Shown here: positions 40,118 to 51,207 of the stretch, in pieces | Numbering within the stretch: position 1 is the stretch's first letter | Layout of the letters: every line of letters begins with the position of its first letter | From: Cokeromyces recurvatus | Lineage: Eukaryota > Mucoromycota > Mucoromycetes > Mucorales > Mucoraceae | Assembly: GCF_025118155.1 (NCBI RefSeq) | Contig: NW_026251400.1 | Coordinates: forward strand, 310,001 to 374,000 | DNA length: 64,000 nucleotides | Direction of reading: 5' to 3' | Program-made: the position numbers and the translations under genes | The notes under the pieces: generated by a model | Told to the model about the DNA's origin: nothing | Seen by the model: only the letters and a program-made list of their open reading frames with translations | Database searches by the model: none

Positions 40118-41410
40118 TCAAGTGGTCATCAAATGACTATTAGATTGGGAATATTTAATTGGGGAATTTATATTGACAGGAGTGGTATTTGTATTAGTAA
40201 AAGATGATGATGATAATGAGGAAGAGGAAGAATTCGAGAAGAAGCTATTACGCTTATTTCCTTTTAACAATTGAAACATTTTCTTAAATCCAGGCTTTTT
40301 ACTACTGGAGGAAGGACTACCACTGTCATTACTTGAATTCGTTGAGGAGAATGATAGCCTTGAATTACTAGGAAGCGATAATAATTGCTGACTTTTATCT
40401 TTAACGCCAGTTATTTTCTTTTCCCAAATCATACTTGTTCGATGCTCTTGATAGCATGAATCACATAACAAATCAGAGGTTCGTACCTTATCAGGCTTTG
40501 GCCAGCCTGAGTATAGATTATGACATTTTGCACATTCATACTCTACTTGAAGTTGACCCCATCTCTGTACTGCATATCTCTCTGCCTCTCCATATTCAAG
40601 TAAAGCTAATTTAAAGAACTTTATAAAATCTTGATTTGGATTCATTACTTTCTGTAAAGCATTGACGTATTTTTGAATTGTTTCAATAAATTGTGTTGTA
40701 GCCTTTTGTACACTTAAAGCTTGATTCTCATCAAAGCTTTGCCAGAACTTACATGCTTCATGTAATTTGAAAACCAGCTCTTCTGTATCCTTTGTTTCTT
40801 TCTCTAAACTTTGTTGTTGACTCATAAGTTCTTGACTTTTACTTTGATTTTCAGCCAGTGCTCTAGCAAGTTCATTTAAAGCGCCCTGAGAAGCATCAAC
40901 ACAAGTTCGAATCTCGGATAATTTCTCTTCTGCATCCAAATTTTTATCTCGAGCCCTAACATACTTTTTCTTGTATTGAGCTGCTATAAGTGGGACATGA
41001 TAAAGTTGATGATACTGTCGTTCTCGCTTTGACTTTTTGTTTCGTCTTTGTTCAGCATATTCTCGCATTTCGTTCAATTCCTCTTCGAGCTCTTCTAGTT
41101 CTTGTTGAACACAGATACGTCGAGAGGCAATAGCGTCATTATCTTTTATTATATAATTTAGGTCGCACTGTATCTGTTGAATGTGTTGTTGATTATCCAT
41201 TATCTTTTTTCTGTATTTATATTCAATCGCATGAACGACTTGATAAAAAATTTTATTTTTCTTTTGTCTAGCTTCCAATTGATCTTCTATTTCTCGTAGT
41301 AAAAGCATCATAAATTTGAATGCTCCATTTGATTTAGTTGAAGGTATAGAAATGATAAATTCTGCTTTGTCTAAATTAATCGGTGTCATTTCATACTGTG
41401 CTTGGATCAT
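40118..41410 (-). CDS. Coiled-coil protein with one CxxC...CxxC zinc site
   Basis: No family recognised. Single exon, 430 aa. Residues about 35-230 form long charged coiled coils (QQELEELEEELNEMREYAEQ and further). Residues ~290-330 carry a treble-clef-like zinc site, CAKCHNLYSGWP followed by LLCDSCYQEHR (two CxxC pairs 30 residues apart). A Ser-rich disordered tail with basic patches (KKPGFKKMFQLLKGNKR) ends the protein. The layout suggests a scaffold or adaptor protein; function is not inferable. The ATG at 41410 is preceded by an A/T-rich leader with A tracts. It lies downstream of RLP24 on the same strand, 320 bp apart. Confidence 0.75.
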   Translation of the reverse strand: MIQAQYEMTPINLDKAEFIISIPSTKSNGAFKFMMLLLREIEDQLEARQKKNKIFYQVVHAIEYKYRKKIMDNQQHIQQIQCDLNYIIKDNDAIASRRICVQQELEELEEELNEMREYAEQRRNKKSKRERQYHQLYHVPLIAAQYKKKYVRARDKNLDAEEKLSEIRTCVDASQGALNELARALAENQSKSQELMSQQQSLEKETKDTEELVFKLHEACKFWQSFDENQALSVQKATTQFIETIQKYVNALQKVMNPNQDFIKFFKLALLEYGEAERYAVQRWGQLQVEYECAKCHNLYSGWPKPDKVRTSDLLCDSCYQEHRTSMIWEKKITGVKDKSQQLLSLPSNSRLSFSSTNSSNDSGSPSSSSKKPGFKKMFQLLKGNKRNSFFSNSSSSSLSSSSFTNTNTTPVNINSPIKYSQSNSHLMTT

Positions 41411-41731
41411 TTTTTTTTTTTTTTTTGTTTTAATAATAGGAAGAAGAAGAAAAAAAAAATTAAAAAAAAAAATAAAAAAAAAAAAATAAAAAAAAAGAAC
41501 AATTATACATTATCACTATTTTCGCCAAGAATATAAACAACTAATGTCTATTTTAGGAGAAGTTGCACAGAAAATTCAAAGCGAATCATACATGCAAGTT
41601 TATTTTATACAAGTATAGCAATGAATAATAATAATATTATTAATAATAGGCCTAAATATGTCTAAAGAATATTTATTTATTTACAATAAAAAGAATAAGT
41701 TTCGCTCTTATATAATGTTTGCTTTGGTATT
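41411..41731. other. Intergenic, 321 bp
   Basis: Between the RLP24 3' end and the coiled-coil gene start (both - strand). It contains A/T tracts at 41410-41500. No gene is seen. Confidence 0.45.
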
Positions 41732-42350
41732 TTAATTTTCCATGTCCATGTTTTCCATCTTGGCTTTCTCGGCTTTGATAGCTTGAACTCTCTTTTTGGC
41801 TTCGAGGGGTGCCAATTCGATATTTTGATTGACAACACGAATATCGTCTTCCTTCTGTAACTCTTTATTACCAGCCATACGATTCTTATAGAAGGCTCTT
41901 TCACGTCTAGCACGAATTTCTTGTACACGTTTCATGGCTTTAAGTGTTGTTGCCATCAAGTTACGATCATATCTTACAGGAACATTGCGACGTTTTTCAA
42001 ATTCGAATGTAGAATCCTACCGAAAAAAAAAAAGTTAGAATATTCCATTATACTAGATCAATAAAAAAAAAGCTTTAAACATACAATAACCATTTCTTTT
42101 CCAGACGCTTTTCTGAATGCCTTTGTCCAGCGGACCTTACGAGGATTACGTTTCATCTTGAAATTTTTATGACATTTAGATCTACAGAAACGGAAAGTCT
42201 AGAAAAATAAATAAATAAATAAATAAAGATTAGATCACATTGGGTTACAAATCATTTTTCCTTAATTACCTTGCTGTCATTACGGACAAACATAGTACCA
42301 TGACCAGGATAACAGGGTCCAGAACAAAAATAACAACGAGTAATGTGCAT
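41732..42350 (-). CDS. RLP24: Ribosome biogenesis factor RLP24 (L24e family)
   Basis: Rlp24 occupies the eL24 site on pre-60S particles and recruits the AAA ATPase Drg1, which removes it in the cytoplasm. Three exons, 42350-42270, 42198-42085 and 42016-41732, give 159 aa. The L24e zinc ribbon is intact: [19 protein letters not shown], then [18 protein letters not shown]. It is followed by [14 protein letters not shown] and [18 protein letters not shown], which separate RLP24 from ribosomal eL24 itself. A charged C-terminal helix follows ([35 protein letters not shown]). The length is that of human RSL24D1 (163 aa). It is transcribed divergently from NMD3 with 238 bp between ATGs. Confidence 0.96.
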
Positions 42351-42588
42351 TGTTTAATATATTACAAATGAATTTTTTTAGGAAATGAAAAATAAAAAAA
42401 AAAAAAAAAAAAAAAAAAAGATAAAAAAAAAAGAACGAATCCAAAACCTTGAAGCATGACAAATTCGGAATTGTGGCTTAGATTATATAAAAAAATGTTA
42501 ATTTCTACCCGCAGTTTTCATATACAAATGTAATTTTTTTTTTTTTTTTTTCTTTTAACTAATAGATCTAGATCATCAATTAGATAAC
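42351..42588. promoter_or_regulatory. Bidirectional promoter region RLP24 / NMD3
   Basis: 238 bp between two start codons of pre-60S factors. It contains long A tracts (42390-42431) and a T tract (42534-42551). I saw no clear PAC or RRPE element. Confidence 0.5.
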
Positions 42589-44292
42589 ATGGAATATCAT
42601 CCCGAAATTGTCGAACAATTAATGTATGTAAATAGTTATATTTTATATTTTATATATTTTAACTAAATTGTTTGTTTTATATAGTTTGGTAAATAGCTAA
42701 TTTGTTTGTGGACTTTACCGCAGTAAATAAAAAAAAATAAATTAACCATTAAATATTATATAGTGTCCAGGATGTGGTGCGCCAACTCCTCCTAATGCTG
42801 CTAATATGTGTGTTAACTGTATCCGTAATGAGGTTGACATTACAGAAGGAATTCCTAAGCAAGCCACTCTTCATTTTTGTCGTAACTGTGAACGTTACTT
42901 ACAACCTCCTGGTATTTGGGTTCCTGCACAACTTGAATCTCGAGAATTATTGACACTTTGTTTAAAAAAATTGAAGGGTCTCAACAAAGTGAGGTTGATT
43001 GATGCAGGTTTCATCTGGACAGAACCTCACAGTAAACGTATCAAGGTTAAACTTACGATTCAAAAGGAAGTCTTTGTAAATACGATTTTACAACAAATTT
43101 TTGAAGTTGAATTTGTCGTATCAGGTCAACAATGTGAAGAATGTACCCGTTTAGCTGCACAAAATACATGGAAGGCAGTGGTTCAAGTTCGTCAAAAGGT
43201 GGAACATAAACGTACTTTCTTGTATCTTGAACAATTGATCTTAAAGCATAATGCACATAAGGATACAACAAATATTAAAGAAACAAAGGACGGTATTGAT
43301 TTTTATTATGGTTCTCGTAATCATGCTATTAAAATGGTTGAATTCTTAAATGCCATTGTTCCTATGAGGTAAGAAGAAGACTACTATAAAAAAAAGGGTG
43401 AAACTAACGTTGTTATCATAATAGATACAAAACCTCTGAACAACTCATATCAAAAGATATTCATACAAGTGTCAGTAATTATAAATTCACTTATTCTGCA
43501 GAGATTGCACCTATTTGTAAAGATGATCTCGTTTGCATACCCAAAAAGTTAGCTAATAACTTTGGTAATATCAACACACTCTTAATTTGTACACGTATCA
43601 GTAATTCAATTCACTTGTTGGATGTGAACACATTAGCTACAGCCGATGTATCTACTACTCAATATTATCGTTACCCTTTCCCTGCCTTGGCAAGTGCTAA
43701 GTCTATGATTGAATTTTATGTGTTGGATGTAGAACCTTTAGGACCTGTAAATAACAAATATGTTCTTTGTGATGTTCATGTCGCTCGTATGTCTGATTTT
43801 GGACGAAATGATGAAGAATTCATTGTCCGTTCTCATCTAGGTGCTATTTTATCACCTAGTGATACTGTCTTGGGTTATGATCTCTCTCGTGCTAATTTTA
43901 ATAATGATGAATATGATCACATTCATCAAGGTGACTTACCTGACGTTATCTTGGTTCGTAAAACATATCCCGCCCGTAAGAAGAAGAGTAAACCAAGAAA
44001 TTGGAAATTGCAACAATTGGGTAAAGAAGTTGATGAAATGTTACCTCGCAAACAAGATCAAGCCAAGATTGAAAATGATATGGAACTCTTCATGCGTGAT
44101 ATTGAAGAAGATCCTGAACTTAGATCCACAATTAATATCTTTAAGAATGTCAACGTACCCGCTGTAGAAAATAATACTATGACCGATGATGAAGAGGAAG
44201 AATTACCTGAAATCTCTTTGGAAGAAATGTTGGATGAAATGACAATTAACATGGATGATCCTGATGAAGATGAGGAGATGATGCAAATGTAA
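42589..44292 (+). CDS. NMD3: 60S export adaptor NMD3
   Basis: NMD3 bridges the pre-60S subunit to the exportin CRM1. Exons: 42589-42623, 42685-42688 (4 nt), 42764-43368, 43425-44292; 503 aa, equal to human NMD3. The N-terminal zinc domain is clear: LCPGCGAPTPPNAANMCVNC and HFCRNCERYLQPPG. Core blocks: ELLTLCLKKLKGLNKVRLID, TEPHSKRIKVKLTIQKEV, CTRLAAQNTWKAVVQVRQKV, YYGSRNHAIKMVEFL. Later blocks: YSAEIAPICKDDLVCIPKKL and VLGYDLSRANFN. The acidic C-terminus (ISLEEMLDEMTINMDDPDED) carries the leucine-rich NES region. The second exon TTTG at 42685-42688 is required by phase: without it exon 1 (phase 2) and exon 3 (phase 0) do not join, and with it the product reads LILCPGC, as in human NMD3 (HILCCEC). 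Confidence 0.95.
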
Positions 44293-44450
44293 AATAATTT
44301 TATTTTTTTTTTCCTGTACACATAATAAATATAGATTATTGTTCAATCCATTTTTTAATAATTGATTTTGATTGGCTTATACAATTTCTATAAAAGAGCA
44401 GCCCGTTTTAATTTTTTTTTTTTGATGACTTTTAACATTTTATCGTAAAA

Positions 44451-45131
44451 ATGCCTAGAAACTGTAAAATATTACAGACAAGTTAACAACAATAGACTAA
44501 TATCTATACATGTATGTTTTTCTTCTTTACATAAAGATTATTGTGATTTTTGCCAGTGCACTTTTCCAGATAATGTAAAAAATAGAAAGAATCATAATGA
44601 GGGAATAGCTCATGTAAATAATCGTAAATTACACTATGATTGGTATAAAGGTGAATATATAGATAAAATAACTGTCTTGAAGATTATTATTAAATTCAAG
44701 AGTTATAGATCCTTCTATATTTTTACAAGAACAAATAGCCAAACCACCTTGCAGACATTACCAACAATATGGATATTGTGAATTTGGAATATTATGTAAA
44801 TACAGTCATATTACATATGATCCAAATACAGGTAGCATGTTTGTAACAATGTAAATGAAGCAATATTAAGTTCTTTTTCTTTTTTTTTAAAAAAAAATGG
44901 AACAAAAAAGGTCAATACATATATCCTCCTGAGCTTATTCAATGGTTTCAACTTCAACAGGAAGAAGCGCTTTCGTCCACTGTTAATCTAGAAGTAACAG
45001 AAAAAACTAAAAAAAAGAGAACACGATACAAATTACCCTCTGGATGGAAAGTAAAAGACTTGCCTCCTTCTCTAAAACCACCTCCACCAAAACATGGCTA
45101 TGATTGGAATCAGGTGGGTTCATGGTCTTGA
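44451..45131 (+). CDS. ZMAT5: U11/U12 snRNP 20-kDa protein (ZMAT5)
   Basis: Component of the U11/U12 di-snRNP of the minor spliceosome. Four exons: 44451-44463 (13 nt), 44537-44650, 44709-44831, 44911-45131; 156 aa (human 170). A U1C-like C2H2 finger lies at the N-terminus (YYCDFCQCTFPDN, then NRKNHNEGIAHVNNRK). A CCCH finger follows (PCRHYQQYGYCEFGILCKYS with H). The hallmark C-terminal motif KLPSGWKVKDLPPSLKPPPP matches the human sequence pattern [20 protein letters not shown]. Exon 1 (MPRN plus one base) was chosen because it yields MPRNYYCDFC, matching MGKRYFCDYC at the human start. The next gene begins 139 bp downstream on the same strand. Its presence implies a functional minor spliceosome in this organism. 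Confidence 0.92.
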
Positions 45132-45270
45132 CAGTTGTATTTTTATCTTTTCACGTGATCCTTGAATATATGCTTTTGTATTATTTATTTTTTTTTTCTT
45201 TTTTATTAAATTTGTCATGATTACTATTTTTTTTTTTACCCCTCTTTTTTTTTTTTAAGAAAAAAAAAAT

Positions 45271-45981
45271 ATGCGCTTTATTCATTCACAATTAATGAAT
45301 TCATTTTTAAAAAGTAAGACCATCAGATATGGACATTTAAGGACTTTTCATTCAACTGCTCTTCTCAAAAGACATAATTATTTTGACACCTTCAAGTTTG
45401 TAGAGAGATTAGAAAAAGAAGGCTTCACAAGAGAGCAAAGTGAAGCTATCATGAGTTCTTTGCAAAAAGTGATTTCAGAAAGTATGACTGACTTGACAAA
45501 AATTATGGTATCTAAAGCAGAACGAGAGAAGGTATAGTCAGAAGTATATTTCCAAGTTAAAATCAATCGTTAATTTTTATTTTTTTTTTTTTCAAGCTAG
45601 GCTGTTTACGCCTATAGAGTCGATTTGGCCAAGTTAAGATCAGAAGTTCAACTTATTGAAAGGAATGATTTTACGTTAATGAAAACAGATATTGATCGGT
45701 TAGAAAATGAGCTAGAAAAACTAAGGCAAAAACTTCGAGAAGAAATTTCAAGAACTCAAGCTAACGTTCGATTAGATTTAAATCTTGAAAAGGGAAAAAC
45801 TAGAGATGAAGCAAGTGCGCAAGAAATTAAAATGAAAGAAGCAGATACTCGAATAGAAAGTGAAATATCTGGCTTAAGAACACAAATGGAAGCTATTAAA
45901 TTCCAAATTATGCAATATATGATAGGTACAATGACTGGTGCCGGTGCATTGTTTTTGGCTTACCTTAGAATGTTCAAATAA
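45271..45981 (+). CDS. Mitochondrial coiled-coil protein, DUF1640 (MCUR1/CCDC90 family)
   Basis: Inner-membrane coiled-coil protein of the family that includes MCUR1/CCDC90B (calcium-uniporter regulator and respiratory-complex assembly) and yeast Fmp32. Two exons, 45271-45531 and 45601-45981, give 213 aa. The N-terminus is a basic presequence (MRFIHSQLMNSFLKSKTIRY, then LRTFHSTALLKR). The family block FVERLEKEGFTREQSEAIM is present. A long coiled coil (LRSEVQLIERNDFTLMKTDI onward) leads to a C-terminal membrane helix (YMIGTMTGAGALFLAYLRMF). Length is typical. The intron joins AEREK to AVYAYRVDLAKL in phase. Confidence 0.9.
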
Positions 45982-46033
45982 TAATAAAAAGATTTTTTTT
46001 TATTTATTTAATTATAAAAAAGGTATATATAAT

Positions 46034-46662
<629 letters not shown>

Positions 46663-47121
46663 TTTTATAATGTTTTTTTTTTTTTAATAAAAGAAAAGAG
46701 ATTTAGAGAGAATGCATATGGACAAACGCGTTTATACAATTTAAGGCCCGCTTTCAACGTCATCGATAGTAGTTGATATTTACTTTTATATTTTAAGTGA
46801 AGTTATAAGGGAAGATAAATTTATTTTTAACACGGAAATGCATAATTTGTAATTATAGCATCCTACATCATTTGATCTGTTTTCTACATTCTAAATCATA
46901 TAGGCAATAGTCATTTCTTTTTTTTTTCATAGACAAAGACCTTAATTTGTCACCATACCACATGTTTTGTAGCCACAATGTATCCCTTCTTTTACCTCTT
47001 TGTTTTTGTTACGTAAAGAAACTATTAGTTACTATTACGTTTTTTTTTTATCTAATACAAGCAGAAAAGATATAACAAACTTATCAAAAGGAAAAGTTAA
47101 ATTATATTATGAACTTTATTT
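46663..47121. other. Intergenic, 459 bp
   Basis: Upstream region of RBX1 and 3' flank of the neurochondrin gene. A T-run occurs at 46674-46685. A small + strand frame (47000-47320) overlapping the neurochondrin C-terminus is a shadow. Confidence 0.45.
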
Positions 47122-48690
47122 TTATTCAGGAACTTCTAATCCCTCTTCTGCCATCCAAATCGATACTATTCTTATACATGCTTGTGCAATTAAATCATCG
47201 TCTAAACTTTCCTTGGTGCCTTGTTTAAATTTAAGTAATTCCATAACAACATCCATAATCTCAGATAAAGTTGTACGAAGTTTAATCAACATTTCAGGGT
47301 CCATGCCGTTAGATTCATAATTAATAGCTAAATATTCCATAGCTGCTTCCAAGATTTCAAAATAAATAGGCACCATCAAAATTTGACGCTTTTGACGCTG
47401 TTCATTAATAATTGTTTTTTGTTCATTATGTTCTCGAATAACTCGCTCATTAATATCATCAATCATCACTTTTGATTCAATTGCGATCAAGTGAATTAAT
47501 AAAGCTGGGAAATTGGCTACTGCAAAAGCCTTATTAGCAGGATCATTTGGATTATCTGAAGAAGCCTTTTCTTTCCTTCGTTTCGCAGCTTTTGTATCCA
47601 ACAATGATTTAAATAGCCAATCGTTACCAAAATAGCGTAACAAACAACTAATTAATATAATAGCCTTATCTCTTTGTTCGTCGGCTATAAAATACAAAAG
47701 TAAATACAAAACTTTGTTTTTACTTAAAAATATAAAATAAAAATAAACTTACGTAATTTACTACTCAAGATTTGTCGTAGACCACTTAATAAATTATCCA
47801 GCCAATTGTCAAGTTTCTTTTCTTGTTCACGTTTAACCTGTTGCATGACCTAAAAGAAATAGCTATAGTTTTTTTTTTTATTTTACTTCGTTTTTTTTTA
47901 TATTATTTATTTACCTCTGTTGGGATATCAGTTAATACAGAACTCAAGATATCCAATGCTTCAAATTTTAATTTTTTTTGATTGTTATTTAATGTATTTG
48001 ATAAAATAGAAATCAAAGTGTTAAGAGAATATTTTAAACTCGAATATAAACTAGGAATCTTGGTTTCATTTAGCAGTTGACATGATCGAGCATAAACAGA
48101 CTTGATCAATTCGGAGCATGCCTCACGTTCATCCTCTTTATTAGTCTCTAATAAAACCTCGAAAATATTTTTGAGAACATCAGGATCTAACATTTTTACG
48201 AGACCTTCCTTTTTGATAGCTACATGTAATAACACTTGTGTCACTTCTTTTGTAATATCGGTTGTATCATTAGGTGTTAGTAACCTTGATAAGGCTGGAA
48301 TCCTATCAACCATGGGTTGTTCACTTGCTAATGACTCAAAATGAGCAAAACAACTAAGGATGTTGACTGCGATTTCTTTCAAGACAGGATCAGGTACTTC
48401 GGAAGCCTCATTATGATCTACAATTAAAGGTTTAGGTAACCATAAAAAAAAGAAAAAGAAAAAGAGAGAGAGAAGTCGTGTGTCTTACTTGACCGAAGTA
48501 ATCGTTCAATAAATTTAAAGTTCATTCCTTTGAAAACTTTTTCAATGTCTTCACTTTTGTTCTGATCGAGTAATCTAGGTAGCATTAACATGCCTACAAA
48601 TTTCGATTCGTCTGAAGCTGAAGGAACAATCATTGATAAACAACGATCGATCTCTGCTGATCGATCTTCTGAAGAGCTTGAAATATTCAT
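47122..48690 (-). CDS. Neurochondrin family protein
   Basis: Alpha-helical repeat protein of the neurochondrin family; in animals a neuronal scaffold linked to signalling, with no known fungal role. Four exons: 48690-48489, 48417-47915, 47849-47753, 47684-47122; 454 aa. Recognisable features are the leucine-rich helices IDRCLSMIVPSASDESKFVG, MLMLPRLLDQN and VFKGMNFKFIERLLRS near the start. ILSCFAHFESLASEQPM and VLKNIFEVLLETN lie in the middle, with RYFGNDWLFKSLL and FPALLIHLIAIESKV later. These match the family pattern of sequential HEAT-like helices ending in ACIRIVSIWMAEE. It is shorter than animal neurochondrin (~730 aa), as is usual in fungi. The upstream in-frame ATG at 48756 would add a Phe-rich leader and is rejected. 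Confidence 0.8.
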
Positions 48691-48813
48691 GTATTTTGTA
48701 TAATTAAAAAAAAAAGAAAGAAAAAAAAGAAAGAAAAAAAGAAAAAAAAAATGCAATCAAGACTATAGGAAATTTATTTTATTAATAAAAAGAGAGCGGA
48801 AATAATAGATAAT

Positions 48814-50139
48814 TCACCATTGTAAGAGATTACTATCTCCTTTCCCATAAATAATATTAGCCAGTACTTTGTTCTGTTTCAAGTTGAATCGATGCAATGT
48901 ATCATCCGTTATATATTCTTTATTCAAGGAATCCATGTCATTCATATGCGCTTCAAATAATGAGTAAGTTGCCTCGAAATTTGAGCGAATAAAACTAATG
49001 TGTATTACATGAGGAAAGAGGTTTAAAATCTTGTATAGGTAATTTATTTGCGTCTTTTCAGGTAAATCAATCAATGTCAGATGCGTCACTGTAGGCAGAC
49101 TATTATCTGTAACAGTAGTGTTTATAACAAGAGCTATAGCAGTTGCCATATCCATTGTCAGATCTACTAAGGATGACGACAGAGTAGCTGAACGACAAAT
49201 GTGCCATATCCAAGCTGACAAATTATTATGTGAGCAATATTTAAGTTTAGAGACATTCAGTGATTGAACTGTCCGTCGATAATGGTTAAGACAAGAAAAT
49301 TGGCTCAATTGATTTAAATCACATGACGTTTGTGATAATGATAAATATCTCAAATGAGCTGCAAAACGAGCCAAAGCATTAAACCCGACAGATGTTAGCT
49401 TTATGCAGCCGGTAAGGTCCAGTTCAAGAAGCCGAATGTGTCTGAACTTGGCCAAGGCTACGATTGCTTTGTCTTCTAAATAAGTATTATATTGTACGGA
49501 GACGGATTTTAGTTGATCACAGTCTGTAGCCATTGCTGCTAGTCCTTGTCCCTTATGTTTTAACAGTCCATCTAGCTTTACTTTGTTTAGTTGTCGACAT
49601 GCTCGAGAGATGATAATTAACATATCATCATCTACGTTTGAACAGTAGGATAGATTCAAATAAAATAAATTAGGTAATGTCCAATTCGATGATGGTAATG
49701 ATCGCTTATTTAAATAGTTTGCATTTGACAAATTAAGTGACTGGAGACCTTCTGAACAATAGTCAATAAAAAGTTGAAAAAAGCGAGGATTAACGCTCTC
49801 ATATAGACTTTCTTCTATAATGGATAAATCAATTTTTTTCACTCGTGAAGCTGTTACTTTTCTTAATAAATGTAATTGTGAAAGAAGTCTGTTGAAAATG
49901 TAAAGGGAGTTATGAATTTTAGCTAATTTACTAAAGTTAGGCTCTTTCCATATGTCATTAGAAACAATTTCGTAAAAACTGGAGTTCAATAAAGCACAAG
50001 TCAGTAGGTCTTTAATTGTAAGTTTATTCTTTATGAGTGGGAAGACTCGATACAGTTTATTTTGCCTTTGTGCAATATATAATTGTATGGTATTATTAAC
50101 TGAAATACTATTTGCTAACTGTAGCTCGTTATTATACAT
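48814..50139 (-). CDS. F-box/LRR-type protein
   Basis: Single exon, 441 aa. An F-box-like N-terminus (FPLIKNKLTIKDLLTCALLN followed by SSFYEIVSNDIWKEP) is followed by leucine-rich repeats of the AMN1/SCF type (LQSLNLSNANYLN, LFYLNLSYCSNVDDDMLIII, LLELDLTGCIKLTSVGFNAL, LRYLSLSQTS, VQSLNVSKLKYCS). Such proteins recruit substrates to SCF ubiquitin ligases, whose RING subunit RBX1 lies 2 kb away, though proximity need not mean linkage. The F-box is degenerate, so an LRR protein without Skp1 binding is the alternative. Mucoromycetes carry many paralogues of this kind. The start ATG at 50139 may be preceded by an unrecognised leader. Confidence 0.8.
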   Translation of the reverse strand: MYNNELQLANSISVNNTIQLYIAQRQNKLYRVFPLIKNKLTIKDLLTCALLNSSFYEIVSNDIWKEPNFSKLAKIHNSLYIFNRLLSQLHLLRKVTASRVKKIDLSIIEESLYESVNPRFFQLFIDYCSEGLQSLNLSNANYLNKRSLPSSNWTLPNLFYLNLSYCSNVDDDMLIIISRACRQLNKVKLDGLLKHKGQGLAAMATDCDQLKSVSVQYNTYLEDKAIVALAKFRHIRLLELDLTGCIKLTSVGFNALARFAAHLRYLSLSQTSCDLNQLSQFSCLNHYRRTVQSLNVSKLKYCSHNNLSAWIWHICRSATLSSSLVDLTMDMATAIALVINTTVTDNSLPTVTHLTLIDLPEKTQINYLYKILNLFPHVIHISFIRSNFEATYSLFEAHMNDMDSLNKEYITDDTLHRFNLKQNKVLANIIYGKGDSNLLQW

Positions 50140-50403
50140 GTATAGAATTGAGTTATTTGTTGGAAAATGAAAAGAGAAAGAAATGTGTGCATTTGAATAT
50201 GCAGTGTACTAAAAAAAAAAAAAAAAGTGCTAAGCAGATCATGATTGTGGTATATTCAATCACAGCCTGAATATTATTATTTAAAAAAGTATCCATACCA
50301 GGAAAGCACAAAGAAAATAAAATTTGATTGAATATCTTTGTTAAGAACATTAAACTTATCTTACTCTGACTGCCATTGCAACTAATATTGATTAAGAAGG
50401 CTC

Positions 50404-50439
<36 letters not shown>

Positions 50440-50509
50440 AGAAAACATATTATTTGAATGAAACGATATAAGCAGTTCATTCAGATATTCTTAAGGACTC
50501 AAATGTTAG
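50140..50509. other. Intergenic, 370 bp
   Basis: Upstream of the F-box/LRR gene. It contains an A-run near 50210-50226 and an A33 tract at 50406-50438. No gene is seen. Confidence 0.5.
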
Positions 50510-50971
50510 GCGTGGCTACGATAGTCTAAGCGGCGGCTACGATATTGTAAGCGGCGGCTACGATATTGTAAGGCATGGCTACGATGTTCTAAGCGGTGGC
50601 TACGATGTTCTAAGCGACGGCTACGATGTTCTAAACGACGGCTACGATATTGTAAGCGGTGGCTACGATAGTCTAAGCGACGGCTACGATGTTCTAAGCG
50701 GTGGCTACGATAGTCTAAGCGACGGCTACGATGTTCTAAGCGGTGGCTACGATAGTCTAAGCGACGGCTACGATGTTCTAAGCGGCGGCTACGATAGTCT
50801 AAGCGACGGCTACGATATTGTAAGCGACGGCTACGATATTGTAAGCGGTGGCTACGATAGTCTAAGCGACGGCTACGATGTTCTAAGCGGTGGCTACGAT
50901 ATTGTAAGCGGCGGCTACGATAGTCTAAGCGACGGCTACGATATTGTAAGCGGCGGCTACGATGTTCTAAG
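50510..50971. repeat. 22-copy, 21-bp minisatellite
   Basis: Exactly 22 head-to-tail units of 21 bp, pattern CGRYGGCTACGATxxTxTAAG (R = A/G, Y = C/T). Copies vary at a few linked positions: the prefix is CGGCGG, CGGTGG, CGACGG or G-C-ATGG/G-C-GTGG, and the suffix is ATAGTC, ATATTG or ATGTTC. Copies 8 to 13 form three 42-bp dimers (CGGT..ATAGTC + CGAC..ATGTTC), a higher-order repeat. Because 21 is divisible by three, the array is open on both strands. The - strand reads heptads RS(R/H)RL(E/Q/D)(H/Y), giving a 190-codon frame at 51078-50506; the + strand reads S(G/D)GYD(S/I/V)(L/V). I have no evidence that either is translated. Confidence 0.95.
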
Positions 50972-51207
50972 CGGCGGTGTGATATTTCTTTTAAAATATT
51001 AAATAAAAATATTAGAATAAAATAAATAATATTAAGACAAAAAGAGTCAACGAAACCGAACAATAGTTCCAAAGTCAATTATTTTATTTATAAATTTAAA
51101 TTGATGGGATATTATATAAATTGTTAAAGAGGTCTTGTTGTGGTTTAGGTAAGTTTAGATGATTAAATAGAAGTCAAAGAAATAAAAATAAAAAGAAGAT
51201 AAGACAG

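Noticed and set aside
48691..48756. Upstream ATG extending neurochondrin
   Set aside because: It adds a Phe/Leu-rich stretch derived from an A/G tract; the family-like sequence begins after 48690.
50510..50971. CRISPR-like array
   Set aside because: Units are contiguous 21-bp repeats with no unique spacers, in a eukaryotic genome; it is a minisatellite.
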